A DNA stretch of 13,521 nucleotides from Rhodospirillaceae bacterium. GTDB taxonomy: Bacteria; Pseudomonadota; Alphaproteobacteria; Rhodospirillales; Magnetospirillaceae. The notes beneath the pieces were generated by a model. That model was given only the letters and a program-made list of their open reading frames with translations, searched no databases and was not told the DNA's origin. Below, piece after piece: positions 1 through 8,221 of this stretch. The position numbers were made by a program, and so were the translations under genes. The stretch spans positions 1-13,521 of the forward strand of contig JASLCK010000064.1 in NCBI GenBank assembly GCA_030151865.1, written 5' to 3'. How positions within the stretch are numbered: position 1 is the stretch's first letter; each line of letters starts with the position of its first letter.

Positions 1-3000
1 CCCGATGGGGAAAGCACCGAAAACACTGGCGACACCGCCGATTCCAGCGCCGCCCAAAGCAGCGGCCAGCCACATTGCCATTTCGTGCGTTTCAAAAAGG
101 AAGCCTATCGTCTGCCCAAGTTTGAAGTGCAGTTACAGGCCCCCCTCAGCACCGGCCTGGACGCCCCCTTCCCCGTCGGCCTGACCGCCGAATATTTCGC
201 GGGCGGCATGGTGGCCGAACGGCCCTTGCATTGGCGGGTCACCCAGGTGCCCTTTACCTGGCTGCCCAAGCCGCAGCCGGGCTTCGTTTTCTCGGTCGAT
301 CAGCGCTTTTCCGGCAATCAACCGTTCCGCTCCAGCCCGGTTCTGGAACGCGACGACAAGACCGACAGCCACGGCGGCGCACGGCTGAGCCTGGACCCGA
401 CCATCGAGCCAACCGCCCAGCCGCGCAAATACATGGTCGAAGCGACCGTGGTCGGCGACGATGATCAAAGCGTGACCAACACCCAGGAAATCCTAGCCTT
501 GCCGCCCTTCGTGCTGGGGGTCAAGGTGCCCCGCTTCATCGAGCGCGGCGACAAGATCGAACCGCAAATTCTGGTTCAGGACGCCCAGGGCAAACCACTG
601 GCCGGGCAGAAGGTGACGGTGCGGCTGATCCGCCGTCAGTGGAATTCCATCCTGCAAGCCAGTGACTTCACCCAAGGACAGGCCAAATACGTCACCGAGG
701 TCATCGAGGACAAGGTGGGCGAAACCACCCTGACCAGCGAGACCTCGCCCTCCAAGCTGTCATTCCCCATCCAAGGCGCTGCCGTCTATCTGGTCGAGGT
801 GGAAAGCCAGGACAAGCTGGGCCGTCTGCAAACCGTCAAGGTGGACCTGTTCGCGGGCGGCAACCGCCCCGCCACCTGGTCCAAGCCGCCCGCCGAAGTG
901 TTCTCGGTCGCGCCCGAAAAAGACGCCTATGGCCCCGGCGACACCGCCAAGCTGGTGCTGCAAAGTCCCTTCCAGAACGGTCAGGCCCTGGCCATCGTCG
1001 AAGAACCGGACGGACGCAATCAGTATCAGTGGGTCGCCATCAGCAACGGCTATGGCACCTTTTCGCTGCCCATCAAGCCGGAATATCTGCCCCGTGTGGC
1101 GGTGCATTTCGTGCTGATGCGCGGGCGGCTGAAGGGTGACGATTCCGAACAGACACCCCATGCCGATCTGCGCAAACCGGCCACTTTGGCGGCCACCCAA
1201 TGGGTAACGGTCACGCCGGTCAAGAACATCGTCAAGGTGGACTTAGGCTATCCCCGCAAGGCGCTGCCGGGCCAGGATGTCGATCTGACGGTCAAGCTGG
1301 CCGATGATCAGGGCAAGCCCCTGTCGGGCGAAGTCACCTTGTGGATGGTTGATCAGGCGGTGCTGGCCTTGGCGCGGGAAGCCAAGCTGGACCCGTTGGC
1401 GCAATTCATCGTGCCCCGGTCCAGCAAGACCACCCTGCGCGATACCCGCAACATGGCCTTTGGCCTGCTGCCCTTGCAGGAAGAACCGGGCGGCGACGAA
1501 GGCGACGACGGCAGCCCGCTGCTGCGCGCCACGGTACGCAAGAACTTCACCCCCGTGCCCTATTATAACCCCGACCTGCATGTCGGACCTGACGGCACGG
1601 TCACGGTCAAAGTGCATCTGCCCGACAGCCTGACCAACTTCAAGATCAGGGCCAAGGCAGTCAGCGGACCGGCGCGCTTTGGCTATGGCACCGGCGATAT
1701 GCAGGTGCGCCTGCCTTTGATCGTGCAGCCCGCTTTGCCGCGCTTTGTCCGTCCGGGCGACAGCTTCGAACTGTCGGCCATCGGTCGCTTGGTTGAAGGC
1801 GACGGCGGACCCGGCCGCGCCCAGATCAAGCTGGACGGCATGACCCTGTCCGGCCCCGATCAGGTGCCCGCCGACTGGACCTTGAACAAGCCCAATCGCT
1901 TCTCGTTCCCGGTTTCGGTGCCTTCCACGCCGGGCGACGACGGCAAGCCCGCTGCCGACAGCGTTGGCATCACCATGGCGGTGGAACGCAGTGCTGACGG
2001 GGCCCGCGACGCCTTTGAAGTGCGTCTGCCCGTGTTGCCCGACCGCGACCCGGTGGTGGAACGCAGCCTGTTGCCCCTGGCCGCCGGTCAGTCGGTGGCG
2101 TTGCCCGGCATCCCCGAAGCGGTGCGCCCCGGCAGCTTGAAACGCGACGCCCTGATCGCCAGCCGCGACTTGGCCCTGTTGGCGGGCGGTCTGGATTATC
2201 TGCGCCGTTATCCCTTCGGCTGCACCGAACAGCGGATTTCAGCGGCGCGCGCCGATATCGCCGCCTTGCGTTTCGGCACGGCCCTTTCCAGCCCGGCGCA
2301 AGCCGAACGCGCCGCCCAGACCGTCCAGGAAACCCAAGCCTGGATCGGCGGAGTCTTGGACGAAAACGGTCTGGCGGCATTCTGGCCGGGGGGGCAAGGC
2401 TATGTCACCGCCACCGCTTGGGCCTTGCAGTTCCTGACCGAAGCCCAAGCCGCCGGCCTGCCGGTGGATGGCGGGCTGAAGACCAAGCTGACCCAGGCCC
2501 TGAAGCAATCCCTGCGTTCGGATTACCGCGCCTTTGTCGATGGTCAATCCTGGACCGAACGGACCTGGGCGTTGACCGCGCTGACCGCCGCCGGTCAGGG
2601 CGACGCCGCCTATGCCGCCGAACTGGCCCGCAAATCCCAGTTCCTGACCAGTGAAAGTCAGGCTCAGGTGGTTCTGGCCCTGGCCCGCAGCAAGTCCGCG
2701 CCGGCCGACGTCATGGCCGATCTGCAAAAGACCCTGTGGGCGGGCGTCATCACCAAGCTGGACCACGGACAGGAAGTCTATGGCGGCCTGCAGCAGAACG
2801 GCAGCCCCAGCGCCGTCATTTTGCCGTCGGAAACCCGCACCCTGGCCCAGATGGTCCGCGCCGTCAGCGCCGCCGCCCCCAATGACCCGCGCAACCGTCT
2901 GCTGTCCGACGCCCTGTTGCAGTTGGGCCAGGGCAACGGCTGGGGCAGCACCAACGCCAATGCCGAAGCCATGCTGGCCCTGGCCGATCTGGTCAAGGCG

Positions 3001-3681
3001 CAAACCCAGCGCGAGGAACGCAAGGTCGATCTCAGCTTCGGCGATGATCGGCGCAGCCTGACCTTAAACGGCGACGTGCCCGCCGTTTCTCTGTCGCTGC
3101 CGCCCCAATCGGGCAGTGTGAGCACGGCGGACAGCGGCACCAAGCCGCTGGCGGTGCTGCTGCGTTCCAGCTATCTGCCCCAGGCCGACGGCGCCCATGC
3201 CCAATCCGCCGCCCGCGGCTTTGCCGTGGAACGGGATTTGACGGTGATCGCCAAGGACGGTTCGACGGCACAGCGCGTCACTTTCGACAAACCGGGCATC
3301 GAAGTTCCCTTGAACGTCGGCGATGTGGTGGAAGATCACGCCGTGGTGGTCAACGCCACCGACCGCGCCCATGTGGCGGTACTGCTGCCCCTGGCCGCCG
3401 GTCTTGATCCATTGAACCCACATCTGGCCACCGCGCCGCCCGAAGCTCAACCGTCCCAGGAACCGACCTTGAAGCCCACCTATGTCGCCATGCAGGATGA
3501 CAAGGCGATCTATTTCTATGACCAACTGCCCAAGGGAACCTATCACTTCCGCCTGCGGTTAAAAGCAACGGTGCCGGGCCGTTTCATCCAGCCCCCGGCG
3601 GCGGCGCGCGCCATGTATGACGACAGCGTCAACGGCAATGGCAACGGCGCTTTGCTGGCGGTGAGCCGCACCGAGCAATGA
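1..3681 (+). CDS. Alpha-2-macroglobulin family protein, thioester type (3' part, 5' end outside window)
   Basis: The frame is open from base 1, giving 1226 visible residues. A GTG at 85 is only an internal Val, because homologous sequence (an RPEFEV-like stretch, here LPKFEV) spans it. E. coli YfhM has about 1650 residues, so roughly 400 N-terminal residues, including any signal or lipobox, are missing. Visible in order: MG-type beta domains; a bait-region-like domain (about nt 895-1130); the A2M domain with KNF, PDSLTNF and PRFVRPGD (about nt 1519-1761); a thioester helical domain with YPFGCTEQ (Cys at 2221-2223, Gln at 2230-2232) and GYVTATAWAL; and a C-terminal MG10-like domain (about nt 3130-3640). 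In the family, protease cleavage of the bait region exposes the Cys-Gln thioester, which covalently traps the protease in the periplasm. The intact CxEQ and the following pbpC point to the YfhM type rather than the thioester-less YfaS type. No frameshift is seen. Confidence 0.95.
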   Translation, partial: PDGESTENTGDTADSSAAQSSGQPHCHFVRFKKEAYRLPKFEVQLQAPLSTGLDAPFPVGLTAEYFAGGMVAERPLHWRVTQVPFTWLPKPQPGFVFSVDQRFSGNQPFRSSPVLERDDKTDSHGGARLSLDPTIEPTAQPRKYMVEATVVGDDDQSVTNTQEILALPPFVLGVKVPRFIERGDKIEPQILVQDAQGKPLAGQKVTVRLIRRQWNSILQASDFTQGQAKYVTEVIEDKVGETTLTSETSPSKLSFPIQGAAVYLVEVESQDKLGRLQTVKVDLFAGGNRPATWSKPPAEVFSVAPEKDAYGPGDTAKLVLQSPFQNGQALAIVEEPDGRNQYQWVAISNGYGTFSLPIKPEYLPRVAVHFVLMRGRLKGDDSEQTPHADLRKPATLAATQWVTVTPVKNIVKVDLGYPRKALPGQDVDLTVKLADDQGKPLSGEVTLWMVDQAVLALAREAKLDPLAQFIVPRSSKTTLRDTRNMAFGLLPLQEEPGGDEGDDGSPLLRATVRKNFTPVPYYNPDLHVGPDGTVTVKVHLPDSLTNFKIRAKAVSGPARFGYGTGDMQVRLPLIVQPALPRFVRPGDSFELSAIGRLVEGDGGPGRAQIKLDGMTLSGPDQVPADWTLNKPNRFSFPVSVPSTPGDDGKPAADSVGITMAVERSADGARDAFEVRLPVLPDRDPVVERSLLPLAAGQSVALPGIPEAVRPGSLKRDALIASRDLALLAGGLDYLRRYPFGCTEQRISAARADIAALRFGTALSSPAQAERAAQTVQETQAWIGGVLDENGLAAFWPGGQGYVTATAWALQFLTEAQAAGLPVDGGLKTKLTQALKQSLRSDYRAFVDGQSWTERTWALTALTAAGQGDAAYAAELARKSQFLTSESQAQVVLALARSKSAPADVMADLQKTLWAGVITKLDHGQEVYGGLQQNGSPSAVILPSETRTLAQMVRAVSAAAPNDPRNRLLSDALLQLGQGNGWGSTNANAEAMLALADLVKAQTQREERKVDLSFGDDRRSLTLNGDVPAVSLSLPPQSGSVSTADSGTKPLAVLLRSSYLPQADGAHAQSAARGFAVERDLTVIAKDGSTAQRVTFDKPGIEVPLNVGDVVEDHAVVVNATDRAHVAVLLPLAAGLDPLNPHLATAPPEAQPSQEPTLKPTYVAMQDDKAIYFYDQLPKGTYHFRLRLKATVPGRFIQPPAAARAMYDDSVNGNGNGALLAVSRTEQ

Positions 3682-6086
3682 GGCGCGGCCTGAAAGTTCT
3701 TGCCGCGATCCTGCTGCTGGCCCTGCTGGGGCTGTTCGGGCTGGCCTGGAGCCGGTCCGACCTGACCCAGCCGGTGCCCAGCCTGCTGGTATTGGACCGC
3801 CACGGGGCATTTTTAGGGCAGTTGAGCGGCGGTGATCCCGGCGATTTGGGCTATTGGCCGGTGCAACACACCCCCGAGCGGGTGGCCGCCGCCATCATCG
3901 CCATCGAAGACCAGCGCTTTGCCCAACATCCCGGCGTCGATCCCCTGGCGGTTGGGCGGGCGCTGTGGCAGCGCCTGCAAGGATCGGGACGGTCGGGGGC
4001 CTCCACCATCGCCATGCAGGTGGCGCGCATGCAAAATCCCGGCCCGCGCACCTTGTGGCGCAAGGGACTGGAAGCCGCGACCGCCATCATCATGACCCAG
4101 CGCCATGGCCGCGCGGCGGTGTTGCGCCACTATCTGCAACTGATGCCCTTTGGCAACGGCAGCCACGGCATTGCCCATGCCGCCCGCTGGTATCTGGATA
4201 AGCCGGTCGAGGACTTAAGCTGGGCGGAAATCGCCTTTCTGTGCGCCATCCCGCAATCTCCGGCCCATGCCAACCCCTTCACCTATAGCGGACATCAACG
4301 GGCAGTGCGGCGCGGCCATGCCATCTTGGCGGCGCTGCGGCGCGACGGCTTGTTGTCGGACAACGACTTCGCCCTGGCCGAAGCGCAGATCGAAGCCCTA
4401 GCCATCCCCCACCGCGAACATCGTCCGCCGGAGACACTGCATGCCCTGTTCCATCTGCGCCAGGATTTGCAGGCAAACCAAGGCCGGCAAGACCCCTTAA
4501 TCGAATCCAGCCTGGACCTGGACATGCAGCGCCAGGTCCAGGCCATGACCCGCGACCATCTGAGCGAATGGCGGGAACGCGGGGCCGAACAGGCATCGGT
4601 GGTGGTGCTGGACCGCCGCAGCCGCGAGGTGCTGGCCTGGGTCGGCTCGGGCGATTATTTTTCCAAGGCGGCGGGGGCGATGGATTTCGCCACCGTCAGC
4701 CGGTCGCCGGGCAGCGCGCTGAAGCCCTTCCTGTACGCTTTGGGGCTGGAACGTGGGCGCATCAACGCCAACAGCATCATGGCCGACCTGCCCGACAGCA
4801 TTTGGGGCATCGAAAACGCCGATCATGACTATCTGGGGCCGATGCTGCCCCGTCAGGCTTTGGCCAATTCCCGCAATGTGCCCGCCGCCTGGCTGGTCCG
4901 TCAGGAAGGCTTGGACGAAGCCTATCTGTTCCTGCACGACCTGGGTTTGCACGACAATATTCAGGCTTCCAGCCGCTTTGGCCTGGTGCTGGCGGTGGGG
5001 GCCTTGCCGACCACGCTGGAACGTCTGGTCCAGGCTTACGGCGCGCTGGCCGATGACGGTCGGTTGAAGCCCCTGCGCTGGCGGCTGGACCAGCCCACCA
5101 CCGATGGACGGCAGGTCATGTCGGAAGCGGTAGCCCGGCAAGTCACGCTGTTTCTGGCCGATCCGGCGGCGCGCCTGCCCAGCTTTCCACGTTTGGGCGC
5201 AACCGAGGACGGCTTGCCCATCGCCGTCAAGACCGGCACCTCGCAGGGCTACCGCGACGCCTGGGCGGTGGCCTGGACGCGCCGTTATCTGGTGGGGGTA
5301 TGGACCGGACGCGCCCGCGGTTCGGCCATGCGCAGCGTGTCGGGCGGGCAATCCTCGGCCAAGCTGGCGCAAACGGTTCTGGTGGCGCTGCACCGCCAGC
5401 AAGGCGACATCGCCAATCAAGCGGCCTTTCCCCCGCCCCAGGGCTATAAGCCGGTGGAACTGTGCGCCCGCACCGGTCTGCGCTCGGCCGGGCGCTGTGC
5501 GCAGACCCTGACGGAATGGTTTGCCGACGGACAAACGCCGGAAGAGGACGATGTGTTCCAGCATCTGCGCATCGATCTGCGCAACAACCTGCTGGCGGCA
5601 CCCTGGACTCCGGCCATTTATGTCAGCGAACGCACCTTCGCCGCCTTGCCGCCCGAACAAACTGCCTGGGGCGCAGCCAACAACCTGCCGCAGCCGCCGC
5701 AGGAAATCAGCCCGCTGGACCACCCCGAGCGCAAACAGAAACCGATGCGGACAGCAACCATCCCCGGCGCAGTCCCGGACGGCAATCCCAGCCCCGCCCT
5801 TTTAGCCGTGCAACAAACAGGAAAACTGACCATCACCGCCCCGCGCGACGGCCTGCGGATGATGCGCAACCCGGAAATGCCGCCCGAGGCGAACCAGTTG
5901 AACCTGCGCTTGGCCGCATCCAACACCATCGGGCAAGTGGTCTGGCTGGTGGACGGCACCCCGCTGTTCACCGGCCCCCCGCAAACCCCGGTCCACTGGC
6001 CCCTAACCCCCGGCCCTCACCGCTTCGAAGCCGCCACCCCGGACGGCAGCATTCGGTCGAATAGCGTGTCTATTCAGGTGGAATGA
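3678..6086 (+). CDS. pbpC: Penicillin-binding protein 1C
   Basis: This 802-residue bifunctional peptidoglycan synthase is close to the E. coli PBP1C length (about 770). The ATG at 3678 overlaps the macroglobulin stop as ATGA, which suggests translational coupling; only a weak Shine-Dalgarno is visible. Residues 6-24 form a membrane anchor. The GT51 glycosyltransferase domain shows EDQRFAQHPG (catalytic Glu77), GASTIAMQ (107-114) and the RK..E motif (Glu132). The transpeptidase domain shows SALK (nucleophile Ser346, Lys349), SRN (398-400) and KTGT (518-521). The last 90 or so residues, from ITAPRDGL on, match the BiPBP_C beta domain typical of PBP1C. All catalytic motifs are intact. The role is periplasmic glycan polymerisation and crosslinking; in E. 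coli PBP1C is non-essential and its transpeptidase is poorly understood. Pairing with a macroglobulin suggests a joint envelope defence or repair role (inference from conserved linkage). Confidence 0.96.
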   Translation: MRRGLKVLAAILLLALLGLFGLAWSRSDLTQPVPSLLVLDRHGAFLGQLSGGDPGDLGYWPVQHTPERVAAAIIAIEDQRFAQHPGVDPLAVGRALWQRLQGSGRSGASTIAMQVARMQNPGPRTLWRKGLEAATAIIMTQRHGRAAVLRHYLQLMPFGNGSHGIAHAARWYLDKPVEDLSWAEIAFLCAIPQSPAHANPFTYSGHQRAVRRGHAILAALRRDGLLSDNDFALAEAQIEALAIPHREHRPPETLHALFHLRQDLQANQGRQDPLIESSLDLDMQRQVQAMTRDHLSEWRERGAEQASVVVLDRRSREVLAWVGSGDYFSKAAGAMDFATVSRSPGSALKPFLYALGLERGRINANSIMADLPDSIWGIENADHDYLGPMLPRQALANSRNVPAAWLVRQEGLDEAYLFLHDLGLHDNIQASSRFGLVLAVGALPTTLERLVQAYGALADDGRLKPLRWRLDQPTTDGRQVMSEAVARQVTLFLADPAARLPSFPRLGATEDGLPIAVKTGTSQGYRDAWAVAWTRRYLVGVWTGRARGSAMRSVSGGQSSAKLAQTVLVALHRQQGDIANQAAFPPPQGYKPVELCARTGLRSAGRCAQTLTEWFADGQTPEEDDVFQHLRIDLRNNLLAAPWTPAIYVSERTFAALPPEQTAWGAANNLPQPPQEISPLDHPERKQKPMRTATIPGAVPDGNPSPALLAVQQTGKLTITAPRDGLRMMRNPEMPPEANQLNLRLAASNTIGQVVWLVDGTPLFTGPPQTPVHWPLTPGPHRFEAATPDGSIRSNSVSIQVE

Positions 6087-6156
6087 GGTTGCCTTCAGAT
6101 TACGGCCCAGCCCTGACCAAAATAGTTTTGGCAAACCATATTCCGGCTTAAATATG

Positions 6157-6193
6157 AAAAAGCCCTGCAAGTCATTGACTTACAGGGCTTTTT
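6157..6193. terminator. Bidirectional intrinsic terminator between pbpC and tRNA-Met
   Basis: An A5-stem-T5 inverted repeat: the left arm AAAAAGCCCTG and right arm CAGGGCTTTTT extend inward through AAGTCA/TGACTT, giving an 18-position stem around a very small loop. The single mismatch is C/A in plus-strand RNA but becomes a U-G wobble in minus-strand RNA, so the fold is fully paired for the minus transcript. Each strand ends the stem in a run of five T. It lies 70 nt after the pbpC stop and begins 3 nt past the tRNA CCA end, so it fits termination of both converging units. Confidence 0.9.
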
Positions 6194-6196
6194 AAT

Positions 6197-6273
6197 TGGT
6201 AGCGGAGAAGGGACTCGAACCCCCGACACGCGGATTATGATTCCGCTGCTCTAACCAGCTGAGCTACTCCGCC
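6197..6273 (-). tRNA. tRNA-Met (anticodon CAT), CCA encoded
   Basis: The minus strand folds into a complete 77-nt cloverleaf. The acceptor arm is GGCGGAG/CTCCGCT (closed by G1-U72), the D arm GCTC/GAGC, the anticodon arm GCGGA/TCCGC with loop ATCATAA (anticodon CAT, complement of 6237-6239), the variable loop has 5 nt, and the T arm is GGGGG/CCCTT around TTCGAGT. Discriminator A and CCA are encoded. The paired first position (no C1-A72 mismatch) and the lack of three G-C pairs at the base of the anticodon stem argue against initiator tRNA. The body resembles alphaproteobacterial elongator tRNA-Met more than the lysidine-modified tRNA-Ile(CAT), though CAT alone cannot prove this. The T stem has two adjacent G-U pairs. 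Confidence 0.95.
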
Positions 6274-6290
6274 TCAGCGTGTGGGAGGGC

Positions 6291-6319
6291 TTTTTACTAA
6301 GGACGGCAGGCCCTGTCAA
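6291..6319 (-). promoter_or_regulatory. Sigma70-type promoter for tRNA-Met
   Basis: Reading the minus strand, a perfect -35 TTGACA (6319-6314) is followed by a 17-nt spacer and a -10 TAAAAA (6296-6291, 4 of 6 consensus). The tRNA 5' end is 17 nt past the -10, which allows a start about 7 nt downstream and a leader of roughly 10 nt for RNase P to remove. The stretch after the -10 (GCCCTCCC) is GC-rich, as in stringently controlled stable-RNA promoters. It begins 7 nt after the mnmA stop, so the tRNA need not rely on readthrough. Confidence 0.75.
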
Positions 6320-6326
6320 CAGCCAT

Positions 6327-7406
6327 TTACGAAGTTTTTTCAACGGCAATCCAGCCGCCGCCCAGAACCCGTTCCCCCTGATAGAAGACACAGGCCTGAC
6401 CGGGGGCGACGCCTTCTTCCGGGCGGTGCAGTTCGACGCGGGCGGTGGCGTTGTCCAGCAGGGTCACGGTGGCAGGAACCGGTTCGCGGGTAGAGCGGAT
6501 CTTAACCGCCACCTCGACGCCCTGGCCGTCATCGTCGCCCAGCCAGTTGACGCCGTGCAGGCTGATCTGAGTGCGGCCCAGGGCTTCCTTGGGGCCGACC
6601 ACCACCTGACGGCGGGCGGCGTCCAGGCGGATCACATAAAGCGGATCGCCGCCGCCGATGCCCAGCCCCTTGCGCTGCCCCACCGTATAGTGGATGACGC
6701 CCTGATGGTGGCCCAACACGCGGCCATCCAGATGGACGATGTCGCCCGGCTCGATGGCGCCAGGGCGCAGGCGCTGCACCAGACCGGCATAATCGCCGTC
6801 GGGGACAAAGCAGATATCCTGACTGTCGGGCTTGCTGGCGACCGGCAGGTTGAAGCGCTTGGCGATGGCGCGGGTTTCGTCCTTGCTGCGCATGCCGCCC
6901 AGGGGAAAGCGTAGAAAGGCCAATTGCTCGCGGGTGGTGGCGAACAGGAAATAGCTCTGATCGCGGCCATGATCGGCCCCGCGCAGCATGATCGGGCCGT
7001 TGGGGCCGTCGGCCTGCTGGACATAATGACCGGTGGCCATGGCTTCGGCCCCCAGATCGCGGGCAACGTTCAGCAGATCGCGGAACTTGACGGTCTGATT
7101 GCACAGCACGCAAGGGATCGGAGTTTCGCCGCGCACATAGCTGTCGGCGAACTTGTCGATCACCTCGCCTTTGAAGTTGCCTTCATAATCGATGACGTAG
7201 TGGGGAATGCCCAAGGCGTCGGCGACCCGGCGGGCGTCGTGAATATCCTTGCCCGCGCAGCAGGTGTTGCCCTTGCCCACCGCCTTGCCGTGATCATAAA
7301 GCTGCAAGGTGACGCCGACCACGTCCCAGCCCTGTTCCTTCAGCAGCGCGGCGGTAGCCGAGGAATCGACGCCCCCCGACATGGCGACAACGATACGCTT
7401 GCTCAT
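6327..7406 (-). CDS. mnmA: tRNA-specific 2-thiouridylase MnmA
   Basis: This 359-residue protein makes the 2-thio group of the wobble uridine (s2U34) in tRNAs for Lys, Glu and Gln. The N-terminal PP-loop SGGVDSS (10-16) activates the uridine with ATP. The catalytic cysteines are Cys102 (in PCVLCNQ, 99-103-region) and Cys199 (in SQDICFVPDGDY), matching E. coli numbering. The tRNA-binding signature GADHGRDQSYFL (143-154) and the C-terminal beta-barrel (from about residue 290) are present, so the protein is full length. The ATG at 7406 lies 12 bp after the upstream DUF599 gene, and its AAAGGCGG ribosome site overlaps that gene's stop, so the two are probably cotranscribed. Sulfur comes from IscS in E. 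coli via the Tus relay, and iscS lies about 5.6 kb away on the same strand. No Tus genes are visible here. Confidence 0.97.
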   Translation of the reverse strand: MSKRIVVAMSGGVDSSATAALLKEQGWDVVGVTLQLYDHGKAVGKGNTCCAGKDIHDARRVADALGIPHYVIDYEGNFKGEVIDKFADSYVRGETPIPCVLCNQTVKFRDLLNVARDLGAEAMATGHYVQQADGPNGPIMLRGADHGRDQSYFLFATTREQLAFLRFPLGGMRSKDETRAIAKRFNLPVASKPDSQDICFVPDGDYAGLVQRLRPGAIEPGDIVHLDGRVLGHHQGVIHYTVGQRKGLGIGGGDPLYVIRLDAARRQVVVGPKEALGRTQISLHGVNWLGDDDGQGVEVAVKIRSTREPVPATVTLLDNATARVELHRPEEGVAPGQACVFYQGERVLGGGWIAVEKTS

Positions 7407-7418
7407 GCTGGCCCGCCT

Positions 7419-8120
7419 TTACGCCTTGGCCTTCTGGCCGCGAAAGGCCAGACGGGTCTTGGAATGGAATTCGCGGCGCCACAAGATCAGCACCACCGCC
7501 AGCGCGCCCGCCACGAAGGCCAGCGGGTGCAGAAACCACCCCAGGCTGGACAGCGCGAAATAATAGCCCCGCAGGCCCTGATTGAAGCTGCGCGCCCCCA
7601 GTTCGTTGACGCGCGCGGCCTTGCGGATATAGGCCTCCTTCTCGTCGGGCATGTCCGAGGGGGTGGGCGCCGCGCCGACCAGGATGCAGCAGTAATTGAA
7701 CTGGCGCATACCCCAGGTGAACTTGAAGAAGGAATAGATGAAGATCATCCCCAGCATCATCACCTTGAACTCGAACAGGTCGCGGCTGGTGTGGGTGATG
7801 AAGGGAATGCTCTCGATGGCTTCCCAGGCCCGTTCCGCCGCCCCCGCCAGGGCGGCGACACCGCCCAGGATGATGATGCTGGCCGAGGCGAAAAACGCCA
7901 TGCTGCGCATCAGATTGCCCATCAGGGCGCTGTCGGCCACCCGGTTTTCCCGGTTGACCATGCGCCGCATCCATTCGGTGCGCAGAACATTGACCGACGC
8001 CGTCAGGGTGATCTTCGACCAGCGGGAATGATCCATCACCAAGGCGAAGGACATCCACATCACATAGACCACCGCCAGGGAAACGGCGTCGAGCCAAGGC
8101 AATCCGTATATCGTTGTCAT
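7419..8120 (-). CDS. DUF599 family membrane protein
   Basis: A 233-residue integral inner-membrane protein of unknown function. Four hydrophobic segments are visible at about residues 11-29, 74-93, 115-137 and 185-213, with a basic C-terminal tail. Motifs typical of DUF599 are recognisable: NVLRTEWM (44-51), FKFTWGMRQFNYC (132-144) and an AARVNELG stretch before RSFNQGLRGYYF (178-188). I chose the ATG at 8120 (MTTIYGLPW), preceded by a weak GACGGA. A TTG at 8153 would add 11 residues with no support. It sits 12 bp before mnmA and 85 bp after tenA. No enzymatic residues can be named, and the link to mnmA may be only operonic. Confidence 0.85.
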   Translation of the reverse strand: MTTIYGLPWLDAVSLAVVYVMWMSFALVMDHSRWSKITLTASVNVLRTEWMRRMVNRENRVADSALMGNLMRSMAFFASASIIILGGVAALAGAAERAWEAIESIPFITHTSRDLFEFKVMMLGMIFIYSFFKFTWGMRQFNYCCILVGAAPTPSDMPDEKEAYIRKAARVNELGARSFNQGLRGYYFALSSLGWFLHPLAFVAGALAVVLILWRREFHSKTRLAFRGQKAKA

Positions 8121-8167
8121 AAAATCCGTCTTAAACCCGTCTGATCGGGGCAATGCGATTTACTAAA

Positions 8168-8181
8168 GACCGGCGGCGGTC
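8168..8181 (-). terminator. Possible weak terminator hairpin after tenA
   Basis: Minus-strand RNA can form a 5-bp stem GACCG/CGGTC with a 4-nt loop, followed by TTTAGTA. The stem is short and the T-run has only three bases, so it would terminate poorly at best. It lies in the 85-nt space between tenA and the DUF599 gene and may only partly separate the isc-tenA unit from DUF599-mnmA. Confidence 0.3.
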
Positions 8182-8187
8182 CGAAAG

Positions 8188-8221
8188 GTCAGTCGGCCAG
8201 GGTCGTCAGTCGGCCAGGGTC
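8188..8221. repeat. 17-bp perfect tandem duplication over the tenA stop
   Basis: The unit GTCAGTCGGCCAGGGTC occurs twice back to back (8188-8204 and 8205-8221). On the minus strand the first-read copy contains the last tenA codons (…TLAD) and its TGA. The second copy follows the stop and, because 17 is not a multiple of 3, lies in another frame, so the protein end is unchanged. Confidence 0.9.

Noticed and set aside
4497..5723. A 408-codon minus-strand open frame antisense to pbpC
   Set aside because: The sense strand encodes intact PBP1C catalytic motifs throughout; the antisense frame is a by-product of GC-rich third positions.
6924..8144. A 406-codon plus-strand open frame antisense to mnmA and DUF599
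   Set aside because: It runs opposite two well-recognised genes, has repetitive His/Gln/Ala-rich composition typical of a GC-rich shadow frame, and resembles no family.
8121..8153. TTG start for the DUF599 gene adding 11 residues
   Set aside because: The extra residues are charged and unconserved, and the ATG at 8120 places the first membrane segment where the family has it.
8121..8205. Promoter or TPP riboswitch near tenA/DUF599
   Set aside because: No acceptable -35/-10 pair was found (the best TTGCCC...TAAGAC has a 14-nt spacer), and the space is too short and lacks the THI-box core for a TPP riboswitch.
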